A stretch of DNA of 64,000 nucleotides from Devosia sp. YIM 151766 (lineage in GTDB: Bacteria; Pseudomonadota; Alphaproteobacteria; Rhizobiales; Devosiaceae), in the NCBI RefSeq assembly GCF_030285925.1, contig NZ_CP127251.1:1488001-1552000 (forward strand). Reading direction: 5' to 3'. Positions 40,838 to 48,730 of this stretch are shown piece by piece. The position numbers and the translations under genes are program-made. The number at the start of each line of letters is the position of its first letter. The stretch's first letter is position 1. The notes beneath the pieces were generated by a model that was given only the letters and a program-made list of their open reading frames with translations, searched no databases and had not been told where the DNA came from.

Positions 40838-41958
40838 GCGCGCCCACGGATGCCGAGGCGGTGCCCGGCCAGGCGATATTGCAGGCCCTGCCGCAACCGG
40901 TCCTGCTGCTCGACGAGAACCGGCGCATCCTCTTCGCCAATTATGCCGCCGAAACCTTTTTCGCGGCGTCGCTGAACCTGCTGACCCGTCAGGCCCTGGA
41001 CGATCTTCTGGCCTTCGGCTCGCCGATCGTCTCGCTGGCCGAGACCGTCAGCCAGCGCCGGGCGCCGATGACCGAATATCGCGTGCGCATCGGCTCCTCG
41101 CGCTTTGGCGAAGAGCGGGTCGCGGATGTGTTCGCCAGCCCGATTTCCGACAATGACGGCCGGGTCGCCGTGCTCATTCAGGAGCGGACCATCGCCGAAC
41201 AGATCGATCGGCAGATTCTGTCTCGCGGGGCGGCGCGCTCGGTCACCGGCCTTGCCGCGATGCTGGCGCATGAAATCAAGAACCCCTTGTCCGGCATAAG
41301 GGGCGCCGCGCAATTGCTGGAGCAATCGGTTTCGCCCGAGGAAGTGCCGCTGGCTCGCCTCATTCGCGACGAGACGGACCGCATTGTCGGCCTCATCGAC
41401 CGGGTGGAAGTGTTCGGCGACGAGCGGCCGCTGGATCGGGAACCCATCAATATCCATGTCATTCTGGACCGGGTGAAATTGCTGGCGCGCAGCGGCGTGG
41501 CCCGCGGCATCAGTTTTTCCGAGGACTACGACCCCTCATTGCCACCGGTATTCGGCAATCGCGATCAGCTCATTCAGATATTCCTGAACCTGTTCAAGAA
41601 CGCCGCTGAAGCCCTTGAAAAGGTTCAGAAACCGGAAATCCGAATTTCAACGGCCTTTCGTCCCGGCATTCGTGTCAGCGTCGCCGGCGCGGCCGAACGC
41701 GTCTCCCTGCCGCTCGAGATCGCCATCGAGGATAATGGCGCCGGCGTGCCCGCGGATATGCTGCCCTTCCTGTTCGATCCCTTTGTCACCACCAAGACCA
41801 ATGGTTCGGGACTTGGCCTGGCTCTGGTGGCCAAGCTCGTCGGCGACCATGGCGGCGTGATCGATTGTGAAAGCCGGCCGGGCCGGACGAGATTTCGCAT
41901 CCTGCTGCCGGTCGCCAGCGGCGCCTTTCAGAAACCAGCCGGGAGTTCGCCTCGATGA
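40834..41958 (+). CDS. ntrB: NtrB, nitrogen-regulation sensor kinase
   Basis: Cytoplasmic kinase/phosphatase for NtrC, controlled in relatives by PII. 374 residues, with no membrane segment. A PAS domain is at about 15-125 ([21 protein letters not shown]). HisKA has the phosphorylated His146 in [13 protein letters not shown]. The ATPase part has the N box LFKNAAEA, the G1 box DNGAGVP, and [18 protein letters not shown]. Overlapping start and stop codons couple it to dusB and ntrC. Confidence 0.96.
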   Translation: MSAPTDAEAVPGQAILQALPQPVLLLDENRRILFANYAAETFFAASLNLLTRQALDDLLAFGSPIVSLAETVSQRRAPMTEYRVRIGSSRFGEERVADVFASPISDNDGRVAVLIQERTIAEQIDRQILSRGAARSVTGLAAMLAHEIKNPLSGIRGAAQLLEQSVSPEEVPLARLIRDETDRIVGLIDRVEVFGDERPLDREPINIHVILDRVKLLARSGVARGISFSEDYDPSLPPVFGNRDQLIQIFLNLFKNAAEALEKVQKPEIRISTAFRPGIRVSVAGAAERVSLPLEIAIEDNGAGVPADMLPFLFDPFVTTKTNGSGLGLALVAKLVGDHGGVIDCESRPGRTRFRILLPVASGAFQKPAGSSPR

Positions 41959-43394
41959 GCCATGTTGTCCTGCTTGCCGATGACGATGCCGCCATCCGCA
42001 TGGTGCTCAACCAGGCGCTGACCCGCGCCGGCTACGAGGTGCGCCCGACCGGCAATATCTCCACCATGTGGAACTGGATCAGCCGCGGGGAGGGGGACAT
42101 ATTGATCACCGATGTGGCCCTACCCGATGGCAATGCCTTTGAGGTGATGCCCAAGATCAAGAAGCTGCGGCCCGACCTGCCGATGATCGTGATGAGCGCG
42201 CAGAACACCTTCATGACCGCTATCCGCGCCTCGGAAGTCGGCGCTTATGAATATCTGCCCAAGCCGTTCGATATCACCGAAGTGCTGTCGGTGGTCTCCC
42301 GGGGCCTCGCGGATGCCAGCAAGCCCGGCAGCGATGCGGACAAGACCGAGGAAGCGGGCGAGTCCATGCCGCTGGTGGGGCGCTCCGCCGCCATGCAGGA
42401 CATCTATCGGGCCCTGGCGCGCCTGATGCAGACCGATCTCACGGTGATGATCGCCGGCGAGAGCGGCACCGGCAAGGAATTGGTGGCGCGGGCCCTGCAC
42501 GACTTCGGCAAGCGCCGCAACGGCCCTTTCGTCGCCATCAACATGGCCGCCATTCCCCGTGACCTGATCGAAGCGGAATTGTTCGGACACGAGAAGGGCG
42601 CTTTCACCGGCGCCAATACCAGGTCTTCCGGCCGCTTCGAACAGGCCGAGGGCGGCACCCTGTTTCTCGATGAAATCGGCGACATGCCGATGGACGCCCA
42701 GACCCGCCTGCTGCGCGTCTTGCAGGAGGGCGAATATACCATGGTGGGCGGCCGCAGCCCCATCAAGACCAATGTGCGCATCGTCGCCGCGACCCACCGC
42801 GATCTCAGCCAGATGATCCGGCAGGGATTGTTCCGCGAAGATCTCTATTATCGTCTCAATGTCGTGCCGATCCGGTTGCCGCCGCTGCGCGAGCGATTGG
42901 ATGACGTTCCCGATCTGGCGCAACATTTCCTGCGCCTGGCGCAGCGGGACGGAGAAGCGCCCAAGACCATCGCGCCCGATGCCCTGCGGCTGATGCAGGC
43001 CTATGCCTGGCCCGGCAATATTCGTGAACTGGAAAATCTCGTCCGCCGCCTGTCGGCGCTCCATGCCGACGAGCAGATTTCCCTTGAGATCGTGCAGAAC
43101 GAACTCCATGTCGGCGACCGTCCGGCGGCGACCGGCCTTCCCATGGACATCGCCATGGCCGTCGAGACCCATATAAGCCAGATGCTGCGGGAATATGAAC
43201 CCGACCTGCCGCCGCCCGGCCTCTATCAGCGGGTCATCGACAAGGTGGAGGGCCCGCTGATCGCCATGGCGCTCAATGCCTGCGGCGGCAACCAGATCAA
43301 GGCCGCCGATCTGCTCGGCCTCAATCGCAACACGCTGCGCAAGAAGATACGCATGCACAATATCGAGATCGTCAAGCACAGCCGCCGCAATTGA
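41955..43394 (+). CDS. ntrC: NtrC, sigma-54-dependent response regulator
   Basis: Activates nitrogen-assimilation promoters when phosphorylated. 479 residues. The receiver domain has acidic pocket ADDDA, phosphorylated Asp53 and Lys103. The AAA+ domain has Walker A GESGTGKE (168-175), the sigma-54 loop GAFTGA (215-220) and Walker B TLFLDE (235-240). The Fis-type helix-turn-helix near 440-470 contains [20 protein letters not shown]. Unlike NtrX below, every functional motif is present. Confidence 0.98.
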   Translation: MSHVVLLADDDAAIRMVLNQALTRAGYEVRPTGNISTMWNWISRGEGDILITDVALPDGNAFEVMPKIKKLRPDLPMIVMSAQNTFMTAIRASEVGAYEYLPKPFDITEVLSVVSRGLADASKPGSDADKTEEAGESMPLVGRSAAMQDIYRALARLMQTDLTVMIAGESGTGKELVARALHDFGKRRNGPFVAINMAAIPRDLIEAELFGHEKGAFTGANTRSSGRFEQAEGGTLFLDEIGDMPMDAQTRLLRVLQEGEYTMVGGRSPIKTNVRIVAATHRDLSQMIRQGLFREDLYYRLNVVPIRLPPLRERLDDVPDLAQHFLRLAQRDGEAPKTIAPDALRLMQAYAWPGNIRELENLVRRLSALHADEQISLEIVQNELHVGDRPAATGLPMDIAMAVETHISQMLREYEPDLPPPGLYQRVIDKVEGPLIAMALNACGGNQIKAADLLGLNRNTLRKKIRMHNIEIVKHSRRN

Positions 43395-43435
43395 GACCGA
43401 GCAAGGCAAAGCAAGGCTGTCACGCCTCACCCGAC

Positions 43436-43499
43436 GTCATTCCCGCGAAAGCGGGAATCTCCGGTACCAAACCGAGGCCCCCGCTTTCGCGGGGGTGAC
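43436..43499. repeat. Element A, copy 4 (reverse orientation)
   Basis: 64 bp between the convergent ntrC and fliP genes. ATTCCCGC / GCGGGAAT comes first and CCCCCGC / GCGGGGG last, the reverse of copies 1-3. The middle has TCTCCGGTACCAAACCGAGG. It marks the left boundary of the flagellar block inside the ntr locus. Confidence 0.88.
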
Positions 43500-43524
43500 T
43501 GTCCGAGCAGGACGCGCCATCACC

Positions 43525-44352
43525 CTATCCGGTAAAACTGCGCACCAGCGAGCCGGCCACCAGATACCAGCCATCGACCAGCACGAAGAAGATCAGCTTA
43601 AACGGCAGCGAGATGACCACCGGCGGCAGCATCATCATGCCCATGCTCATAAGCACCGAGGCCACCACCATGTCGATGATGACGAAGGGCAGGAACAGCA
43701 GGAAGCCGATTTCGAAGGCCCGGCGCAACTCGGAGATCATGAAGGCGGGGATCAGCAATTGCAGCGGAATGGCTTCCGGTTGATCCGGCGGCTGCGCCTC
43801 GGTCAGGTCGTAGAACAGCGCCAAATCCTTGTCGCGCACATTGCTGCGCATGAATTCGTGGACCGGAACCACGCCGGCCTCGAAGGCTTCGGCAAATTCG
43901 ATCTCACCGGCCATCAGCGGCGCAATGCCCTGATCGTAGCTTTGCTGCAAGACCGGCTGCATGATGAACAGCGTCAGGAACAGCGCCAGCGAGATCATCA
44001 CCGAATTGGGCGGGGCCGTTTGCAGACCGATCGCGGTGCGCAGCAGCGACAGCACCACGACGATGCGGGTGAAGCTGGTCACCATCACCAGGATTGACGG
44101 CGCCAGCGACAGCAGCGTGATCAGCCCGATCAGCTGGATCGCCCGCTCGGTCAGCGTCGTGTCGTCGCCGAAATCGATGGAAAGGTCCTGCGCCTGGACC
44201 GGCGCGGTGAGGGCCAGCAGCAGCCCTCCACCCACGAGCAATGGCAGCCAGCGCAACCAGCCCCGGCGTGCCGGATCAGCCCTGTTTGGCTTCGTCTCTG
44301 CCGTCGTGTTCAAGCGCCGCGCCTTCGGTGATCTCGCCACTACGGGTTTCAT
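43525..44352 (-). CDS. fliP: FliP, flagellar export gate protein
   Basis: Membrane component of the flagellar type III export gate. Up to 275 residues: a cleavable signal-like segment (LPLLVGGGLLLALTAPVQAQ), then the FliP pattern with LSLAPSILVMVTSFTRIVVVLSLLR-type first helices, PPNSVMISLALFLT, and the C-terminal MGMMMLPPVVISLPFKLIFF. From the ATG at 44352 it overlaps fliO by 77 bases and has no good ribosome site. A later TTG near the signal segment may be the true start, so the 5' end is uncertain. Confidence 0.93.
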   Translation of the reverse strand: MKPVVARSPKARRLNTTAETKPNRADPARRGWLRWLPLLVGGGLLLALTAPVQAQDLSIDFGDDTTLTERAIQLIGLITLLSLAPSILVMVTSFTRIVVVLSLLRTAIGLQTAPPNSVMISLALFLTLFIMQPVLQQSYDQGIAPLMAGEIEFAEAFEAGVVPVHEFMRSNVRDKDLALFYDLTEAQPPDQPEAIPLQLLIPAFMISELRRAFEIGFLLFLPFVIIDMVVASVLMSMGMMMLPPVVISLPFKLIFFVLVDGWYLVAGSLVRSFTG

Positions 44353-44959
44353 TAGCTGAGTCGGGCCCGCTTACGGCCGAAATGTCCGGGTTTTGCCCGG
44401 TTTCGGCGCCTTCCTGCCCCTCCGTCTGGCGCATCAGGCCCGTCCGCCGCAACGATACCCGCGTCTTGCGGTCGCCGGCATGGCCCGCTTTCTGCAAATG
44501 CTCCAGCAAGGTGTCCGGCTCGCCCTTGGGCACCGCTGCGGCAGGCCGGACCGTTTCCACCACCGGAACGGGCGCGGGAGCCGGGCCGGGCGTCGGGCGC
44601 CGCATCGGGGGTTGCGGCAATGGCCGCCGTGCTGGCTGCGCCACCGGCGCTTCCTCCACCGCGATGCCGGTTTCCACCACCAGGTCCTGCGGCCCGCCGG
44701 TCAGGATGACATGCTCGACATTGTCGCGCCGCACGATCATCAATTGCCGCTTCTGGTCCAGCGCCAGCGTCTCCACCACGCCCAGGCGCCGGCTGCGGCC
44801 GCGCACGCCATTGCTGGACACCTTGAACACGACCTTCATCAGCCACACCGCCAGCACGATCAGCACGATTACCGCGCCGAGCGCAAAGAGCATGGTCAGG
44901 ATGGTATTGCCGCTGCCGCCGAACAGGCCGGTTATGAATTGCACGAATAAAACTCCCAT
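44276..44959 (-). CDS. fliO: FliO-like flagellar export assembly protein
   Basis: 227 residues: a single membrane helix at about 17-42, then a small FliO-type beta domain (LGVVETLALDQKRQLMIVRRDNVEHVILTGG region, about 55-95), then a long low-complexity Pro/Ala/Arg-rich tail. FliO assists assembly of the FliP ring. The identification rests on the topology, the conserved VVETLALD / RRDNVEHVILTGGP block and the place directly before fliP. I start at ATG 44957-44959 (MGVLFVQF). The tail is longer than in enteric FliO. Confidence 0.85.
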   Translation of the reverse strand: MGVLFVQFITGLFGGSGNTILTMLFALGAVIVLIVLAVWLMKVVFKVSSNGVRGRSRRLGVVETLALDQKRQLMIVRRDNVEHVILTGGPQDLVVETGIAVEEAPVAQPARRPLPQPPMRRPTPGPAPAPVPVVETVRPAAAVPKGEPDTLLEHLQKAGHAGDRKTRVSLRRTGLMRQTEGQEGAETGQNPDISAVSGPDSANETRSGEITEGAALEHDGRDEAKQG

Positions 44960-45167
44960 TGCGTCCGCTCGCGAGCGCGCTGTCATATAGGCCGATAACG
45001 GCCATGGCCACCACCGCAATCGAATCTGGCCGGCACTTCCTGCCTAGTTAGCCGACAGGTTAGGCAAATTGCGAGGCCTGTCACGGTCAGCGTTAGCAGT
45101 CTGTTAACCAATACTTAACCATGGCTGGGCAGAATTTGCCCATCAGGACTCGTTTGGAGGCCGGCCC

Positions 45168-45572
45168 ATGGGCCTTATGGATATGCCGGTTTTCTCGGCG
45201 CTGACCGACAAAATGCGCTGGCACCAGACCCGCCAGGGCCTGCTGGCGGAGAACGTCGCCAATGCCGAAACTCCCGGATACCGGGGCCGCGACCTCAAGC
45301 AATTCGACACCGATAACCGGCTCACGGCAATGAGTTCGGCCACGATTTCCACCGCCATCACCCAGCCGATGCACTTTTCGGCATCGTCTGGGGTAGCGGG
45401 CTTCGACGCTCAGCGCATGGCCAATTTCGAGATCACCCCCAAGGGCAACGGCGTCACCCTGGAAGAAGAAATGATGAAGGTCACGACCAATATGATGGAC
45501 TATCAGGCCGCGACCTCCCTCTACCAGAAATCCATCCGCATCCTGCGCGTCGCGCTGGGCAAGAACGCATAA
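45168..45572 (+). CDS. flgB: FlgB, flagellar basal-body rod protein
   Basis: Proximal rod subunit. 134 residues. It has the rod/hook N-terminal signature RQGLLAENVANAETPGYRGRDLKQF and a C-terminal amphipathic helix ending LYQKSIRILRVALGK. TTGGAGG lies about eight bases before the ATG. It starts the plus-strand half of the cluster, divergent from fliO across 208 bases (44960-45167) with no gene; that region ends in an AT-rich stretch with GTTAACCAATACTTAACC that may hold the promoter. Confidence 0.95.
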   Translation: MGLMDMPVFSALTDKMRWHQTRQGLLAENVANAETPGYRGRDLKQFDTDNRLTAMSSATISTAITQPMHFSASSGVAGFDAQRMANFEITPKGNGVTLEEEMMKVTTNMMDYQAATSLYQKSIRILRVALGKNA

Positions 45573-45583
45573 GGCTTTGATCT

Positions 45584-45994
45584 ATGGACTTTAATTCGTC
45601 CCTCCGCATCGCCGCTACCGGATTGCAGGCCCAGACGGCCCGCATGCGCGTCATCGCGGAAAACATCGCCAATGCCGATTCCGCCGGCAAGGCTCCGGGC
45701 GACGAACCCTATCGCCGGCGCATCCCGACCTTCCAGGCCGTGCTCGACCACGAAGTGGGCGGCCGCGTCGTCGAGGTCGGGCGGCTGGCCTATGACATGA
45801 GCGATTTCACCTCGCGGTTCGAGCCCGGCCATCCGGCCGCCGACGCCAGCGGCTATGTGCAATATCCCAACGTCAACACGCTGATCGAAACCGTGGACAT
45901 GCGCGAGGCCCAGCGCAGCTACGAGGCCAATCTCAACGTCGTCACCGTAACCCGCCAGATGCTCGGGCGCACGCTCGACATCCTGCGCGGCTGA
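45584..45994 (+). CDS. flgC: FlgC, flagellar basal-body rod protein
   Basis: 136 residues, the normal length. N-terminal helix and motif SSLRIAATGLQAQTARMRVIAENIANADS, C-terminal MREAQRSYEANLNVVTVTRQMLGRTLDIL. Both ends form the coiled-coil D0 part of rod proteins. It lies 11 bases after flgB. Exported by the flagellar apparatus without a cleaved signal. Confidence 0.96.
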   Translation: MDFNSSLRIAATGLQAQTARMRVIAENIANADSAGKAPGDEPYRRRIPTFQAVLDHEVGGRVVEVGRLAYDMSDFTSRFEPGHPAADASGYVQYPNVNTLIETVDMREAQRSYEANLNVVTVTRQMLGRTLDILRG

Positions 45995-46016
45995 TTTTTC
46001 TTAAAGGGCGCCAGCC

Positions 46017-46349
46017 ATGGCCATCAACACACCATTCAACGCCGCCGCTGCCGCCTATGGCAATGCCAGCCGCCTGATCAACCAGGCCGCCAAGCCGGCC
46101 ACCGACCTCACGGCCAATGCCGCTGCCGGCGGCAATAATTTCGCCGACCTTCTGGCCCAGAACGTGCAGGGGATCATTGATCAGGGCAAGACCTCCGACC
46201 AGATGGCCATGGACATGATCAGCGGCAAGGCCAATGTCGTCGACATGGTCACGGCCCTGTCCGAAACCGAAATGGCCATCGAAAGCATGGTCACCATTCG
46301 TGACCGCGTCATTTCGGCCTATGAAGAAATCCTGCGAATGCCGATCTAG
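46017..46349 (+). CDS. fliE: FliE, MS ring-rod junction protein
   Basis: 110 residues. The C-terminal half carries the FliE family pattern (DLLAQNVQGIIDQGKTSDQMA, then VDMVTALSETEMAIESMVTIRDRVISAYEEILRMPI). The N-terminal part is Ala/Asn-rich. It follows flgC by 22 bases, completing the usual flgB-flgC-fliE set. Confidence 0.93.
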   Translation: MAINTPFNAAAAAYGNASRLINQAAKPATDLTANAAAGGNNFADLLAQNVQGIIDQGKTSDQMAMDMISGKANVVDMVTALSETEMAIESMVTIRDRVISAYEEILRMPI

Positions 46350-46416
46350 CACTGTCTCCGAGGCGCGGGGCAGATCGTGCTAGGCTGGACGCTGTGATTC
46401 CATTGGAACCCTCGCC

Positions 46417-46683
46417 ATGACCGGCGCCGAAGTGCTCGACATCGCCACGCAGGGCATATGGACCCTGCTCATCGTCTCCCTGCCGATGATGCTCGTGGGT
46501 CTGACGGTCGGCGTGGTCATCGCCCTGTTTCAGGCGCTGACGCAGATTCAGGAAATGACCCTGGTCTTCGTGCCCAAGATCATCGCCATCTTCGTCACCA
46601 TGCTGATCGCCCTGCCGTTTCTCGGCGCGACCATGGCCGCCTATATGGACCGGGTGATCGACATGATCATCGTGGGCTTCTGA
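46417..46683 (+). CDS. fliQ: FliQ, flagellar export gate protein
   Basis: 88 residues with two membrane helices (about 14-38 and 52-74) and the FliQ pattern LPMMLVGLTVGVVIALFQALTQIQE followed by FVPKIIAIF. Four copies associate with FliP and FliR in the export gate. It lies 67 bases after fliE and one base before the fliR start. Confidence 0.95.
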   Translation: MTGAEVLDIATQGIWTLLIVSLPMMLVGLTVGVVIALFQALTQIQEMTLVFVPKIIAIFVTMLIALPFLGATMAAYMDRVIDMIIVGF

Positions 46684-46684
46684 G

Positions 46685-47452
46685 GTGACGGTCAGCCTCG
46701 ACTGGCTCCCGGCCACTGCCTTTACCTACATCATTCTCTTTGCGCGCATCGGCGCCGTGATGATGCTGATGCCGGCTCTGGGCGAACAGATGATCCCCAT
46801 GCGGCTGCGCCTGAGCTTCGCCCTGGCCTTCACGCTCGTGGTCTTTCCGCTTCTGAGCGGGGTCATCCCCGCCATGCCCGCCGATCTTGGCGGCATGGTA
46901 GCGATCCTGGGCCACGAACTGGCGGTCGGATTGATGATCGGCGCCATCGTCCGCATCACCGTCATGGCGACGCAGGTGGCGGGAGCTATCGTCGCGTTCC
47001 AGACCGGGCTGTCCGGCGCCCTGACCGCCGACCCGACCATGAGCGGCATGCAGGGCGCGGTCTTTGCCAGCTTCCTGTCCTTTCTCGGCATCACGCTGAT
47101 CTTCGCCACCGATCTGCATCATGTGGCGCTGGCGGCGATCTATGACAGCTACATGGTGTTCTCGCCGGCCGATCCGCTGATGGTCGAGGATGCGATGCAA
47201 TTGGCCATCCGTACCGTGGCCGGCGCTTTTTCTGTCGGCGTGCAAATGGCGGCGCCGTTCATCGTCTTTGGCCTGGTTTTCAACCTCGGCGCCGGCATCC
47301 TGGCGCGGCTGATGCCGCAATTGCAGGTCTATTTCATCCTCATGCCGGCCAATATTATTGTCGGTCTGCTGCTTTTCGCCGTTCTTCTGTCGATGATGAT
47401 GGGCTGGTATCTCACCGCATTCGAGAACCACCTGGCGATGTGGAGGGGCTAG
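46685..47452 (+). CDS. fliR: FliR, flagellar export gate protein
   Basis: 255 residues, six hydrophobic segments, with FliR features FARIGAVMMLMPALGEQMIP and GLSGALTADPTMSG, AGAFSVGVQMAAPFIVFGLVFNLGAG-type central helices, and QVYFILMPANIIVGLL. The start is GTG at 46685-46687, one base after the fliQ stop; no ATG fits the conserved N-terminus. Confidence 0.94.
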   Translation: MTVSLDWLPATAFTYIILFARIGAVMMLMPALGEQMIPMRLRLSFALAFTLVVFPLLSGVIPAMPADLGGMVAILGHELAVGLMIGAIVRITVMATQVAGAIVAFQTGLSGALTADPTMSGMQGAVFASFLSFLGITLIFATDLHHVALAAIYDSYMVFSPADPLMVEDAMQLAIRTVAGAFSVGVQMAAPFIVFGLVFNLGAGILARLMPQLQVYFILMPANIIVGLLLFAVLLSMMMGWYLTAFENHLAMWRG

Positions 47453-47455
47453 ACC

Positions 47456-48544
47456 ATGTCGACTGAAGCCCCCGAAAAGGACTCCAAAACAGAAGACCCT
47501 TCCCAAAAGAAGCTCGAAGACGCCCACAAGAAAGGCGATGTCGCCAAGAGTCAGGAAGTGACCACCTGGTTCATGCTGCTGGGATCGGCCATAATCTTCA
47601 CGATGATGGCGCCCTGGGTCGGATCCAATCTCACCGGTTCGCTCGGCCTCATCATCATGAATGCCGATCAGTTCGACGTGACCGGCGCCGGCTTCTCGCA
47701 ATTCTTCAACGGCCTGGCGCTCGTCATGCTGCTGGTCGTCTTCGCGCCGCTTTCAGTGCTCTATGTCTGCGGCATCCTGGCCAATCTGATCCAGCACCGG
47801 CCGGTCTGGTCGGCGGAGCCGATCACCCCCAAATTATCCAAAATCTCGCCGCTCTCCGGCGCCAAGCGCCTGTTCTCCACCGAGGCGCTGGTCAATTTCG
47901 GCAAGGGCCTGTTCAAGATCGCCGTGGTGGGCACGGTGGTGATCGTCGTCTGCTGGCCCGAACGGGACCGGCTCGACACGATGATGACCGCCGATCCGCT
48001 GCTGATCCTGTTCAATTTTCAGGAGATCGGCATCAAGGTCTTCGCGGCGACGCTGGCCATCGTCACCGCCATTGCCGCCGCCGACTATTTCTACGTTCGT
48101 CAGAAATGGTGGAAGCGGCAGATGATGACGGTCCAGGAAACCCGCGACGAATACAAGCAGATGGAAGGCGATCCGCACGTCAAGGGCCGCATCCGCCAAT
48201 TGCGCCAGGAGCGCGCCCGCAAGCGCATGATGGCGGCCGTCCCCGACGCCACGGTGGTCATTACCAACCCGACCCACTTTGCCGTGGCGCTCAAATACGA
48301 CAAGGCCATGGCCGCACCGAAATGCGTCGCCAAAGGCGCCGATGCGATCGCCCTGCGCATCCGTGAACTGGCCAATGAGCATGACGTGCCCATCGTCGAG
48401 AACCCGCCTTTGGCCCGCGCCCTCTTTGCCTCCGTCGAGGTGGATGACGTTATCCCGGCCGAACACTTCAAAGCGGTCGCCGAAGTGATCGGCTTCGTTA
48501 TGCGATTGCAGCAGGGCAAGAGCGGCTGGCGAGCCGACAATTAG
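47456..48544 (+). CDS. flhB: FlhB, export-switch protein of the flagellar secretion system
   Basis: 362 residues: four membrane helices in the first 210 residues, then the cytoplasmic domain with the self-cleavage site NPTH in VVITNPTHFAVALKYD. That site switches export specificity from rod/hook to filament. The N-terminus EKTEDPSQKKLEDAHKKGDV matches the family's basic start. Three bases separate it from fliR. Confidence 0.97.
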   Translation: MSTEAPEKDSKTEDPSQKKLEDAHKKGDVAKSQEVTTWFMLLGSAIIFTMMAPWVGSNLTGSLGLIIMNADQFDVTGAGFSQFFNGLALVMLLVVFAPLSVLYVCGILANLIQHRPVWSAEPITPKLSKISPLSGAKRLFSTEALVNFGKGLFKIAVVGTVVIVVCWPERDRLDTMMTADPLLILFNFQEIGIKVFAATLAIVTAIAAADYFYVRQKWWKRQMMTVQETRDEYKQMEGDPHVKGRIRQLRQERARKRMMAAVPDATVVITNPTHFAVALKYDKAMAAPKCVAKGADAIALRIRELANEHDVPIVENPPLARALFASVEVDDVIPAEHFKAVAEVIGFVMRLQQGKSGWRADN

Positions 48545-48552
48545 TGGGCAAA

Positions 48553-48572
48553 GTCCCGCATCGGAGTGGGAC
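48553..48572. terminator. Hairpin after flhB
   Basis: GTCCCGC and GTGGGAC pair over seven positions (one G-T) with a six-base loop, nine bases after the flhB stop. There is no immediate T run, so it is a weak terminator candidate. The rest of 48545-48730 is the presumed ntrY promoter region; no box is clear enough to call. Confidence 0.4.
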
Positions 48573-48730
48573 GCGAGCTGGTGTCACATTTTGGCAACAA
48601 TTGTCTTGAAGGGTCTGGCGAATTGAGTCAGGCTTCGCCCTCCATCGAAAATGCGCCCCGTTCGGGGCTGCCGATGGCGGGATTTAGGTGCTGGGTCGGC
48701 ACATGGCTGAGCGGAGGTTGTTAGGGGTTC

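Noticed and set aside
43525..48544. Non-flagellar type III secretion system
   Set aside because: FlgB, FlgC and FliE rod proteins accompany the export genes, so this is flagellar.
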